Counted from the first letter of the stretch, positions 11,641 through 21,735 are shown. The stretch: 64,000 nt of DNA from Dermacentor variabilis (GCF_050947875.1 NC_134568.1:194189853-194253852), one strand, 5' to 3'. Numbers and translations: made by a program. The notes: generated by a model from the letters alone, not told the origin.

Positions 11641-12540
11641 CCATCCGGCAGTGAAATCAGTTTCCGGCTGACATCGCACGTATTACTGATCATAACGCAT
11701 TTATAAACGGTCTGACATGCTTTTTTAAACTATGCACTCGTGTCTTAATAATACTTGAAGAATTTTAATCTTCTAGACACATTGCAGATCCATTGCAATA
11801 CGTCCTTCTCGCTGTGCTGTTTACGTTTTCTTTCTTTTTTTTTGTAGTTGTGTTTTACTTGTGGCATCGCATGTATTTCTGGTTAGGACGCATTTGTAAA
11901 TCCTCTCTGAAGTACTTCCAATTGCTCCTATAATTAATAATTGCACATTTATTGATCATATGTCACTTTAGTTTTGTTGCAACCTCAATCCTTGCTGTAT
12001 TGATTTAGTTTGTTTTTATGCTCAATTATGGTGCATGTTAAGAAGTAGCGCTACCTTTTTTATCATGATTGTGTCTCCCCTATATATTGCCTTTCTGGTT
12101 TTTAGTGTACTTAACTAAATAAATATCTCGAGCAATTTTTTAAGATTTGTTGCACGGACTTACACATCCATTCACTGACATATCCGGCGATTATTTTCTG
12201 TTCAAGCACTTTCTTTCCGAGACCTGACTATGCAGTATGGCAAAGTATATTTCACGTTGCGGACTTTTTTCATGTGCGTGTATCAGTTTTAGCAAAGGAT
12301 CCACGGTCAAAGAAAATGCTGAAAAAGCTGGCTTTTGGCCTTGTTATGAGGCCGTTGTATCACGTCTTGATCTATGAATCTCCTAATGTTTTCTAATACT
12401 GTTGTGGGTGAGTTATGCCCCGCCCACAGATCAAGTCTTCCTTGTGGCCATCACTGGCTCCGTTTGAAGGTCGCTAACACGTGCCCCAGTTCGACTTCCA
12501 AATTTAGAGAAGCAGTGACATGGAAAATCTTCGACATAGC
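11641..12540. other. AT-rich non-coding sequence
   Basis: No frame with a domain. AAATAAATA near 12,117 gives a plausible poly(A) signal, and the composition resembles LINE 3' UTRs, possibly the tail of the plus-strand CR1/L2-like LINE displaced by the repeat before it. Nothing else is recognisable. Confidence 0.35.
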
Positions 12541-12560
12541 CGGCGCAATATGCTATGAAC

Positions 12561-12716
<156 letters not shown>

Positions 12717-12911
12717 GCGTTCACGGTGTGAGAGAGGACGTCAATGGATGGGCGCACAGAAAACACGATACACACTGTTGCGTTTCGCCTGCGACACGTG
12801 GTTTTGCCGGCGCGACGGCGGCGGGGCGGCGGACATTTTGGCCCGATCGTCGTCACCGCAACACTCATCGCCAGGTGTTTCCAGGCGCGTCTGCGGCGAT
12901 GCGACCGCCTA

Positions 12912-13090
12912 GGGATTTCGTTCCAGTCATTGTGCCCGAAACAGGCGATGCCAAAGCAGGGATCTCATTCCAGTTATTGGGCCCGAAACAGGCGATGCCA
13001 AAGCAGGGATCTCGTTCCAGTCATTGTGCCCGAAACAGGCGATGCCAAAGCAGGGACCATCTTCTCGTTACAGTCATTGTGTCCGACCGG
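12912..13090 (+). repeat. 47-bp tandem repeats in LTR U3
   Basis: Three units start at 12,912, 12,959 and 13,006, each with cccgaaacaggcgatgccaa, and a partial fourth starts at 13,053. They are followed by three copies of gcagcgccacgac (13,091-13,165). The same array is in the 3' LTR from 19,058. Repeats upstream of the TATA box often act as enhancer units in LTRs; that role is inferred here. Confidence 0.9.
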
Positions 13091-13261
13091 CAGCGCCACG
13101 ACAGTGTGCTGCGCAGCGCCACGACCAGGTGCTACGAGATCGTGCGCAGCGCCACGACATGGTGCTACGGCATCGCTACGACAGTGTGCGTCACCGTTAG
13201 CCCATTGTACATTCACGTGCTCGTCTTTTGAGGGGTTCCTTCTTGCCCTCAACTGCGAGAG

Positions 13262-13268
13262 TATAAAA
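13262..13268 (+). promoter_or_regulatory. LTR TATA box
   Basis: TATAAAA in the 5' LTR, about 117 bp upstream of the LTR poly(A) signal. Transcription of the genomic RNA should start some 25-35 bp downstream. The same box is at 19,408-19,414 in the 3' LTR. Confidence 0.8.
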
Positions 13269-13378
13269 ACAGCTGCCCCCGGACGCCAGAGGAGGGCTCC
13301 GATTTCTTCCGTTGAGTGAAGTGCTCTCCCGTCTCTCTACTTCGGTCAAACCTGACCGCCAACTCTTTGCGATGTTAA

Positions 13379-13384
13379 AATAAA
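13379..13384 (+). terminator. LTR poly(A) signal
   Basis: AATAAA in the R region of the 5' LTR, with a counterpart at 19,525-19,530 in the 3' LTR where it would be used. A GT-rich stretch (caagttgtttcgttgtt) follows, as expected for cleavage and polyadenylation. Confidence 0.75.
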
Positions 13385-13558
13385 CAAGTTGTTTCGTTGT
13401 TACCTGTCGACTCATGCTTTGCCGGGACCTTCGGATGCTTGCAGTTGTACCCCAGGCCGCCAGGCCAACGCTACCCTTGGGGCTTGCGACCCAGGTACAA
13501 CCACGGGCGTCAGCGCCGAGTTCCCAAAAGATCGTACCAGCAGTCTGATCCAAACATC

Positions 13559-13575
13559 TGGTTGGCAGCGGTGAG
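13559..13575 (+). other. Primer-binding site, tRNA-Leu-like
   Basis: TGGTTGGCAGCGGTGAG lies two bases after the 5' LTR. Its complement ends CACCGCTGCC...CCA, like the 3' end of animal tRNA-Leu, but with one extra base next to the CCA complement. The minus-strand primer role is inferred from position. The exact tRNA is uncertain. Confidence 0.6.
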
Positions 13576-13911
13576 ATCGCCTACGACTTCAAACAACTGT
13601 CTGCCAGCGGCGAGATCGCGACAACGGAGGCCAGCAGCAAAGAGATGCAGTTGACAGTATGCTGAGCAGCTCAACGACGATCCGGGAGCAGTGCAACGAG
13701 CCCTGTGTGACGACTGGTTGCCTGCAGCGGAACGACTGCGCGGAATTCCTGCCTGCGAGGTTTGGTGAGTGCGGGACTTTCTTCTTCTGAGCTTTGCCAG
13801 GCTTTTTGTTAGTGTCAGAAACAGAGCTGGTAATTGTGGTTGTCGTTGCTGCCGGGTTAGTTTGCGGCAAGACAATAGTAAGCAGTAGAGAAAGCAGCAT
13901 TCAGAGCAGCC

Positions 13912-16900
13912 ATGGATTTGAAGTCGTTGCGCAAACCGAAATTGTTGGAGCTTGCAAGAGAGTTGGGTCTGGATGTCTCAGACAAACTCAGAAAACCAGA
14001 ACTGATAAAGGCTATTCTTGAGTTAGAGGCTGAGGATGACGAGCTGTCGGAATGCCTTGAGACTATTGAGGAGAGGTCAAAAAGACAGGAGCGCGAACTT
14101 AAAGAGCAAAAAGAGAAACATGAGCGCGAACTTAAAGAGCAAAAAGAGAAATATGAGCGCGAACTTAAAGAGCAAAAAGAGAAACAGGAGCGCGAACTTA
14201 AAGAGCAGAAAGAAAAAGAAGAGCGCGAACACGCTTTGGAAATGAAGCGTCTCGAGATAGAGATGGAACGCGCTCGTAATGGAAGTCAGGCACACGGTGC
14301 AGGAGAACGCGTATTGTTCAAAATGACTGACCTAATGCGGCCGTTTAAGCTTGGAGAGGACATTGGTTTGTTCCTGGTTAACTTTGAGCGAACGTGCGAG
14401 AAGCAGGGGTTCTCTCGGGAAACGTGGCCACAGCGCTTGCTCACTTTGTTACCCGGCGAGGCGGCCGACGTAGTCGCTCGCTTGGATAGAGAGGAAGCAG
14501 AGGATTTCGACAAAGTAAAATCGAGTCTGCTAAAAAAGTACCGGCTGTCTGCGGAAGCGTTCCGTCGGAAGTTTCGGGAAAATGAGAAAGGCAGAAGTGA
14601 GTCATATACAGAGTTTGCGTATAGGCTTATGTCGAACATGCAGGAGTGGCTCAAAGAAGAGAAAGCGTTTGGTGACCACGATAAAGTTCTGCAGTGTTTC
14701 GGGCTAGAACAGTTTTATAGTCGGTTACCGGAGAACGTGCGATACTGGGTCTTGGATAGGCCAGACGTGAGTACGGTGGCTAGAGCCGCTGAGCTAGCCG
14801 AGGAGTTTGTGACGCGTCGAGCTCGCGGAGCTAAGGACGGTCAAAAGGGTGAATTTGGCTCGAAGTTTGAGAGGCCGAAGTTCACGCCCATGAGATTAAA
14901 GGGGGACACGCGTAGTGCGGATGCGAGCGAAAGCAGTCCGACCAAACGTAAAGAGACGGCAGCCGAAGCCGAACGCAGAAAGCGGTTCGAGATGAGGCGA
15001 GCGGGCGTTTGTTATACGTGCCAGAAGCCGGGTCACTTTTCGGCGCAGTGTCCGGAAACAACACCAAAAGTTGTGTTTTTTTCAATACGCAGCACTGACG
15101 AGAACATGAAGCTTCTTGAGCCTTACATGCGAGACCTCCTCGTAAACGGGAAAGAGTGCCGAGTGCTTCGCGATTCCGCAGCTACGATGGATGTAGTTCA
15201 CCCGTCTTACGTAGAACCCCATATGTTCACGGGCGAGTGCGCGTGGATCAAGCAAGCCGTGGAAGCTCATAGCGTGTGTCTGCCGGTAGCAAAAGTGCTT
15301 ATTGAAGGACCTTTCGGAGCGCTTGAGACGGAGGCGGCAGTGTCATCTATGCTGCCACCCCAGTACCCGTACCTATTTTCAAACAGGTCCGATCACCTCC
15401 TGCGCGAGAAGGGGCTTTTGTTTGGTGAAGCTAGTGTTCAGGCCTTAACCAGATCGAAGGTTCGGGAGCTCGCTGCAAAGGCGGTAGTTGCGGGGCCGAC
15501 GTTATCAAACAACGAAAAAGGGTCAGAGGCGCAGCAAGCTGATATTCAGAGCACGCCCGAACAGAATAAAATTGAGTCTGTAGCGTTGAAGGCGCCAGAT
15601 ACTAGAGAGGAAAATCCCGACGCGGGAAAGTTAGAAGAGCTATCTACTGATTTGCTCATCGCGCCTACGTCAGACGGACTTGATAGGTTGCTAAAAGTCA
15701 GCCGGACGGCTTTGATAGCCGAGCAAAAAAAGGATGGCAGCCTGGAAAACGTGCGCTGCAATGTCAAAGAAGGTATCGCCAGGAAAACTGCGCGTTTTGT
15801 GGAAAGAGGTGGAGTCCTGTACCGGAAGTATCTAGACCGCCGAGGAGTGGAGTTCGATCAGCTGGTCGTGCCTCAATGCTATCGTCAGGATCTGTTGCGC
15901 TTGTCACATGGGGGTTCGTGGTCCGGACACCTAGGAGTTAAGAAAACTAAGGACCGTCTCTTGCAAGAGTACTATTGGCCAGGGTGTTTTCGGGACGCAG
16001 ACCATTTCGTGAGGACATGTGACACTTGTCAGCGGGTGGGCAAACCAGGGGACAAATCGAGGGCGCCGTTGAAATTGGTACCTATCATTACGGAGCCTTT
16101 TAGACGGCTCGTTATTGATACAGTGGGACCTCTGCCGGTAACAGCCACGGGGTACAGACACATTTTGACTGTGATCTGCCCAGCGACAAAGTTCCCTGAA
16201 GCAGTGCCGCTTAAAGAACTCAGCTCAGTTGAGATAGTTAATGCACTACTGTCCATATTTGCGCGAGTTGGTTTTCCTGCAGAAATTCAATCAGATCAGG
16301 GCACAGTGTTTACTAGCGCTTTGACGACAACTTTTCTCGAAAGGTGTGGGGTAAAGCTGCTACACAGCTCAGTGTACCACCCACAGTCGAATTCCGTTGA
16401 GAAGCTCCACTCCGTCATGAAGCGCGTGTTGAGAGCCTTGTGTTTTGAACATCAAACTGACTGGGAGCTGTGTCTGCCTGGGGTGATGTTTGCTTTAAGG
16501 ACCGCGCCGCATGCGGCTACGGGGTTTTCGCCAGCTGAACTGGTGTACGGTCGCTCGCTTCGATCTCCGCTTCGCATGCTTCGAGAATCATGGGAAGGTA
16601 GGGGCGACGACCCAGTCGTGGTGGAGTACGTGCTTAAGCTCCTCGAACGCTTAAGAAGGGCACAGGAGTTGTCAGGTGAAGCAATGACAAAGGCCCAGCA
16701 GAGGGCCAAGGTTTATTATGATCGGACAGCCAGGGCCCGTCGTTTTGAGGTTGGCGATGAGGTCATGATATTGCGCACATCGCTAAACAACAAACTAGAC
16801 GTGCAGTGGGAGGGCCCAGCGCGAATTGTTCAGAAACTGTCGGACGTTAACTACGTGGTAAGTCTGCCAGGAAAGCGGAAAGCACAGCAAGTTTACCACT

Positions 16901-18435
16901 GTAATCTGCTCAAACCTTATAGACAAAGGGAAGCAGTGGTGTGCATGATGGTAAACGTTCCTGAAGAGCTTCCGGTCGAGCTTCCGGGACTAGGCTCAGT
17001 GACGAACAGGGAAGACACCGGTCAAGTCATTAGTGACCTTATCAGTAAAGCACCGCTGTCGCCTGAGCAGAAAACCGAACTACACCAGCTATTACAAGAG
17101 TTTCAAGGTCTGTTCTCTGAGAGGCCTGGTAGGACTTCTGTACTTACTCATGATATAGAACTTACCTCCACAGAGCCAGTACGATCCAAGGCGTATCGGG
17201 TGTCACCCCGCCAGAGCGATATTATGGAGGCTGAGGTAAAGAAAATGCTACAGCTCGGTGTTATTGAGGCAGGTGAGAGTGATTATACCTCCCCTTTGAT
17301 TTTAGTTGAGGTACCGGGCAAGGAACCTCGTCCTTGCGTCGACTACCGCAGGCTTAATTCCATCACTAAGGATCAAATTTATCGGATCCCTAACATCGAG
17401 GAGCGCCTTGAGAAAGTTAGTAGCGCTCAGTTTATTTCCACCCTAGATCTTGTCAGGGGTTATTGGCAGGTTCCACTTACAGAAGAGGCTAGTAGGTATG
17501 CGGCGTTCATTTCACCAATGGGAACATTCCGTCCTAAAGTGTTGAGTTTTGGTTTGAAGAACGCGCCATACTGTTTTTCAAGTCTCATGGATAAAGTGTT
17601 GCGGGGACAGCAAGAATTCGCTTTACCGTATCTAGACGACGTAGCGATATTCTCCGCATCCTGGTCTGAGCATATGACACACTTGCGGGCAGTGCTAACC
17701 CGCCTGCGCGAAGCAGGCTTGACAGTAAAGGCTCCTAAGTGCCAGTTAGCACAGGCCGAGGTTGTCTACCTCGGTCACGTGATTGGTCAGGGTCGTCGCC
17801 GCCCCTCTGAAATAAAAGTGGCCGCTGTGCGAGACTTTCCGCAACCGCGCACAAAGACCGATATTCGGTCGTTCTTAGGTGTCGCCGGCTACTATCAGAG
17901 GTACATCCCTAGGTACTCTGATATCGCGGCTCCCCTGACGGATGCTCTAAGAAAGACAGAGCCTCAAACAGTCGTCTGGGACGAGACAAAGGAAAGAGCT
18001 TTTAGCGCCCTAAAGAGTGCCCTAACAAGCCAGCCTGTGCTACGATCGCCAGACTATACAAAAGGGTTCATTGTTCAGTGCGATGCTAGTGAGCGAGGCA
18101 TGGGCGTTGTACTGTGCCAACGGGAAAATGGAGAAGTAGAACACCCCGTCCTGTATGCTAGTCGTAAGCTGACCAGTCGTGAGCAGGCGTATAGCGCCAC
18201 CGAGAAAGAGTGTGCATGTCTCGTGTGGGCCGTTCAGAAATTGTCATGCTATCTAGCCGGCTCGAGGTTTATCATTGAGACAGATCACTGCCCTCTCCAA
18301 TGGCTGCAGACCATCTCTCCCAAAAATGGCCGCCTCCTGCGCTGGAGCCTCGCTTTACAACAATATTCCTTTGAGGTGCGTTACAAAAAGGGGAGTCTCA
18401 ACGGTAACGCCGATGGCTTAAGTCGAAGCCCCTAA
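13912..18435 (+). CDS. gag-pol: Gag-Pol polyprotein, Gmr1-like (PR-IN-RT-RH order)
   Basis: One uninterrupted frame of 1507 residues. Gag: SAP-like N-terminus (about 5-38), four 11-residue coiled-coil repeats (60-103), capsid region (about 140-305) whose C-terminal part is SCAN-like (213-305), and CCHC knuckle CYTCQKPGHFSAQC (367-380). Protease: DSAATMDVV from 421. Integrase: H666/H673/C703/C706 zinc site, catalytic D736, D795, E830, and a GPY/F-type module (about 966-1005). RT: about 1080-1285 with YLDD at 1240-1243. RNase H: D1391, E1431/E1433, D1458. Integrase before RT is the reverse of ordinary Ty3/gypsy. No frameshift or stop separates Gag from Pol, so both would come from one polyprotein. 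Oddities: the protease triad Gly is Ala (residue 423), and 34 rather than the usual 35 residues lie between D795 and E830. The ATG at 13,912 is the first in frame and lies 355 bp after the LTR. Confidence 0.95.
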   Translation: MDLKSLRKPKLLELARELGLDVSDKLRKPELIKAILELEAEDDELSECLETIEERSKRQERELKEQKEKHERELKEQKEKYERELKEQKEKQERELKEQKEKEEREHALEMKRLEIEMERARNGSQAHGAGERVLFKMTDLMRPFKLGEDIGLFLVNFERTCEKQGFSRETWPQRLLTLLPGEAADVVARLDREEAEDFDKVKSSLLKKYRLSAEAFRRKFRENEKGRSESYTEFAYRLMSNMQEWLKEEKAFGDHDKVLQCFGLEQFYSRLPENVRYWVLDRPDVSTVARAAELAEEFVTRRARGAKDGQKGEFGSKFERPKFTPMRLKGDTRSADASESSPTKRKETAAEAERRKRFEMRRAGVCYTCQKPGHFSAQCPETTPKVVFFSIRSTDENMKLLEPYMRDLLVNGKECRVLRDSAATMDVVHPSYVEPHMFTGECAWIKQAVEAHSVCLPVAKVLIEGPFGALETEAAVSSMLPPQYPYLFSNRSDHLLREKGLLFGEASVQALTRSKVRELAAKAVVAGPTLSNNEKGSEAQQADIQSTPEQNKIESVALKAPDTREENPDAGKLEELSTDLLIAPTSDGLDRLLKVSRTALIAEQKKDGSLENVRCNVKEGIARKTARFVERGGVLYRKYLDRRGVEFDQLVVPQCYRQDLLRLSHGGSWSGHLGVKKTKDRLLQEYYWPGCFRDADHFVRTCDTCQRVGKPGDKSRAPLKLVPIITEPFRRLVIDTVGPLPVTATGYRHILTVICPATKFPEAVPLKELSSVEIVNALLSIFARVGFPAEIQSDQGTVFTSALTTTFLERCGVKLLHSSVYHPQSNSVEKLHSVMKRVLRALCFEHQTDWELCLPGVMFALRTAPHAATGFSPAELVYGRSLRSPLRMLRESWEGRGDDPVVVEYVLKLLERLRRAQELSGEAMTKAQQRAKVYYDRTARARRFEVGDEVMILRTSLNNKLDVQWEGPARIVQKLSDVNYVVSLPGKRKAQQVYHCNLLKPYRQREAVVCMMVNVPEELPVELPGLGSVTNREDTGQVISDLISKAPLSPEQKTELHQLLQEFQGLFSERPGRTSVLTHDIELTSTEPVRSKAYRVSPRQSDIMEAEVKKMLQLGVIEAGESDYTSPLILVEVPGKEPRPCVDYRRLNSITKDQIYRIPNIEERLEKVSSAQFISTLDLVRGYWQVPLTEEASRYAAFISPMGTFRPKVLSFGLKNAPYCFSSLMDKVLRGQQEFALPYLDDVAIFSASWSEHMTHLRAVLTRLREAGLTVKAPKCQLAQAEVVYLGHVIGQGRRRPSEIKVAAVRDFPQPRTKTDIRSFLGVAGYYQRYIPRYSDIAAPLTDALRKTEPQTVVWDETKERAFSALKSALTSQPVLRSPDYTKGFIVQCDASERGMGVVLCQRENGEVEHPVLYASRKLTSREQAYSATEKECACLVWAVQKLSCYLAGSRFIIETDHCPLQWLQTISPKNGRLLRWSLALQQYSFEVRYKKGSLNGNADGLSRSP

Positions 18436-18921
18436 CGTAGGAATCAGCCTCAAAATTGTTTGTTACTGATGTTTTTCTTCCTGAGGCAGGATTTTTTTTA
18501 ACATATTGCTTTTGTTTAGTGTTTCAAAGTGATGATATGCTTTCTAGTGCAATTTTTCAATTTGTGGACGCGTTCTGAGTGATGCTAGACTACTGTAAGG
18601 AACTAGGCAGTGGTATAAAAAGGGGAAAGAGCCTGGCAGGGCTTAGTGAGGGTTGTGCCGTGCTTGCTGACTGAGCGGTTGAGTTTTCAGCGTAGTTCTA
18701 ACGCTTGCCGGGAACGAGAACAAAAATGTGAACTCTCCCGAAGTCACTTTGCAGTGTCCCGTGCGAACCTGAACGAGAGAACGAGGCCTTCTCTGTGCGC
18801 TGCGCTCAAGAAACGTCAAGGGACGCCCGACTTCGGTTATGAGCATCATCGAGCGACATCCCTCCGGACAGCGGATGCAGTCCCCTGTCCATCGGGATCT
18901 CCTTTCCCCGGCGGGGCGGTC
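18436..18921 (+). other. Retrotransposon 3' untranslated region with TATA-like site
   Basis: It lies between the Gag-Pol stop and the 3' LTR. It contains TATAAAAA at 18,614-18,621 followed by a purine run, resembling a core promoter outside the LTR. The bases before the 3' LTR (gcggggcggtc, ending 18,921) are only weakly purine-rich, so the polypurine tract is not clear. No env-like frame is present. Confidence 0.6.
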
Positions 18922-19702
18922 TGTTGCGTTTCGCCTGCGACACGTGGTTTTGCCGGCGCGACGGCGGCGGGGCGGCGGACATTTTGGCCCGATCGTCGTC
19001 ACCGCAACACTCATCGCCAGGTGTTTCCAGGCGCGTCTGCGGCGATGCGACCGCCTAGGGATTTCGTTCCAGTCATTGTGCCCGAAACAGGCGATGCCAA
19101 AGCAGGGATCTCATTCCAGTTATTGGGCCCGAAACAGGCGATGCCAAAGCAGGGATCTCGTTCCAGTCATTGTGCCCGAAACAGGCGATGCCAAAGCAGG
19201 GACCATCTTCTCGTTACAGTCATTGTGTCCGACCGGCAGCGCCACGACAGTGTGCTGCGCAGCGCCACGACCAGGTGCTACGAGATCGTGCGCAGCGCCA
19301 CGACATGGTGCTACGGCATCGCTACGACAGTGTGCGTCACCATTAGCCCATTGTACATTCACGTGCTCGTCTTTTGAGGGGTTCCTTCTTGCCCTCAACT
19401 GCGAGAGTATAAAAACAGCTGCCCCCGGACGCCAGAGGAGGGCTCCGATTTCTTCCGTTGAGTGAAGTGCTCTCCCCTCTCTCTACTTCGGTCAAACCTG
19501 ACCGCCAACTCTTTGCGATGTTAAAATAAACAAGTTGTTTCGTTGTTACCTGTCGACTCATGCTTTGCCGGGACCTTCGGATGCTTGCAGTTGTACCCCA
19601 GGCCGCCAGGCCAACGCTACCCTTGGGGCTTGCGACCCAGGTACAACCACGGGCGTCAGCGCCGAGTTCCCAAAAGATCGTACCAGCAGTCAGATCCAAA
19701 CA
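18922..19702 (+). repeat. 3' LTR
   Basis: 781 bp, co-linear with the 5' LTR at a constant offset of 6,146 bp with three mismatches and no gaps. It includes the 47-bp tandem units (19,058-19,198), TATA box (19,408) and AATAAA (19,525). Followed by ACAC, matching the bases before the 5' LTR. Confidence 0.97.
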
Positions 19703-19706
19703 ACAC

Positions 19707-21473
19707 TTGACACAACGAGTAACGTGAAGCTTTACGGAGGCGTGAAGCAAGACGATATGGGAATCAGAAGAGAAATTGAGTTTTTTGTTCGTAAGTGCTT
19801 TTTGCCATTGGCCGGCCACCTTTCCTAATCATACATCCTGCGTCAGGATTAGCTCGCATTCCTACTTACGAACGATTCCAGCGTAAGAGATTTTTGTGAA
19901 TATAATTCCACAACTTTACCTTCCAACGAAATGTTGCGGGTCCTCTAGTCGAAAAAAAAAATGTCGCGGACAGCTTGAGTGAGCCTAGAGGCCTTCGTAG
20001 ATGGCAAAATATACGAGTACTGTCAATATGGCAGCCCCTATTTCTTTGGTTATGCTGGATATGCAAACGTATGCCAACAATACAGCACCTGGATTGCCAG
20101 AAGACGCTTACGTAACCAATGACGCATAAAATATTGCATTCACCAATAGGTAACTTTTGAGTTAATTTAGAAGAGGGTGCACACAAAAGTAACGACAATT
20201 TCTGTAATGAGGTGGAAAGACAGTCAATGCCGATGAGTGCCGAATAACAGATATTTTGTATGTTACAAACCTACCTCGTGTTTTGATGATATCATTCTTT
20301 TTGAGAGCTCGAAGGTTACTATACGTTACGGCCTGAAATTACAGGTTTCGGCCTATGCAACTCTTACTTGGTATACATCTGCGGTGTCGTAACATTTATA
20401 TTTAATTCTATAAGCCTGAAAGATGGCAAGGAGGAACTCAATGCGGTGAGGAGGATCAGCAAGGTGGCCTGCAGGGAGCACGCGAGGGCATCACTTGTGT
20501 GGCGGTTCATTTCGCAATCAAGCTGCGCGCGTTGTGCACGTTGTATTCGAGTAGCGCCAAATACGTATGCTTAATACTATGCAAACGATCCCGACATCAT
20601 ACGATTAATGTTTGTTTCATACGACCCCTCCGACCTTAAATTTATGCCTGAAAACATCATTATTCATCTAAAGTCGACGGCATTTTCTAAAAATGACGAC
20701 GCTGCTTCGCGAACCTAAACGCAAAAATCATGTTTTCTTTCCAAAGCCGTGCCGGTGACTTTACAGGAGCAGAGACATCTATGAAACAGGCCCTGCCGCG
20801 TTGTGCATGTTCATGGGCTTGTCTATGTTGAGCAACAGGTGAAATGTAGCTGAATTATTTTCGAGGCATGGAAGGAATGTTTGAAACGGCTTTCCCATTT
20901 CCACGTCGGTCGAAGCTCGCCAAGCATTTTCAATCAGTTTGGCAGTGACTCCTTGCCGGGTGTCAACAACTAGTAATTTTGCGCGGTACCTTGCTATTGT
21001 CGCCCTTTTACTGTGCCCTTACCGTGCTCATCGTTAGTGTGTATGTTCCGGAAAATTAGTCGCTATCAATTATAATGAAAAGACCTGAGATCATACTAGT
21101 TATAATGACAAAGTGCAACGTAATAAACATGGCGTACAAGAGAACACGTCTGTTAGCCTGCACATATTGCGTCATAATGTTTTATCACTCAGAACGAAAA
21201 CCAGTTAGTACGGCAGAATATGGACCTAGTGCGTGTCTGTGCTCATTAGCGGTCATGCTTTTCAGTGTGCTTTAGTATATTTACGAAGACTGAACACTTC
21301 CATTTAACTAGTGAATGGTCACAGCAACTATATCAACTTGACTCCTAGTACATGACAGATAGTTTAGCGCACCTCTAATCTTGGTGACAGATCTGACATC
21401 TTTGCTGCTATGACATAACATTTCTTCCGTGTTATGCATACTCCAAGTTTTGGGTGAGCGGAGGCGACAAAGG
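19707..21473. other. No gene recognised
   Basis: Short frames only, with no known domain. Sequence is mixed to AT-rich. A small frame at 20,368-20,574 has no recognisable homology. Confidence 0.5.
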
Positions 21474-21485
21474 AGACTGGAATAA

Positions 21486-21723
21486 TTTTTTTAATTATGC
21501 GGTTTTACGTGCAAAAATCAATTTCTGTTTATGAGGCACGCCGTAGTGGAGGTCTCCAGAAAATTCTACGACCTGGGGTTCTCTAACGTGCACCTAAATC
21601 TAAGCATACAGGTGTTTTCGCATCGCGCCCCCATCGACATGCGGCCGCCGTGGCCGGGATTCGATCCCACGACCTCGTGCTCAGCAACCCAACACCATAG
21701 CCACTGAGCAACCACGGCGGGTT
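21486..21723 (-). mobile_element. tRNA-derived SINE, copy 1
   Basis: Read on the minus strand it begins cccgccgtggttgctcagtg (A-box region), followed by a B-box-like ggtcgtgggatcgaatccc, then a body ending near an AT-rich tail at 21,486. It is flanked by a 12-bp target duplication, agactggaataa, at 21,474-21,485 and 21,724-21,735. I recognise the family as a very common interspersed repeat of hard ticks. A related copy is at 29,414-29,654. Confidence 0.9.
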
Positions 21724-21735
21724 AGACTGGAATAA

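Larger units (their letters stand above)
12776..13556 (+). repeat. 5' LTR
   Basis: It matches 18,922-19,702 base for base apart from three substitutions, and has the usual TG...CA ends. It contains tandem 47-bp repeats in U3, a TATA box at 13262-13268 and AATAAA at 13379-13384, in the order expected for U3-R-U5. The U5 end abuts a primer-binding site. Frames read on either strand of the LTR have no domain and are not genes. Confidence 0.97.
12776..19702 (+). mobile_element. Gmr1-like Ty3/gypsy LTR retrotransposon, complete
   Basis: A complete 6,927-bp element: two 781-bp LTRs starting TG and ending CA, a primer-binding site, one uninterrupted Gag-Pol frame and a 486-bp 3' untranslated part. 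The LTRs align without gaps and I count three differences (13196/19342, 13331/19477, 13546/19692), so insertion was recent. It is flanked by ACAC on both sides (12772-12775 and 19703-19706), a probable 4-bp target duplication, although ACAC is low-complexity. The domains are Ty3/gypsy in sequence, but integrase precedes RT, the order described for the Gmr1-like group rather than ordinary Ty3/gypsy. The element encodes what is needed to move, except that the protease active site looks altered. Confidence 0.95.

Noticed and set aside
18646..19465. 243- and 208-codon frames over the 3' LTR
   Set aside because: They read through the retrotransposon 3' UTR and LTR tandem repeats. The same peptides appear in the 5' LTR, with no domain or separate start context, so an env-like gene is not supported.
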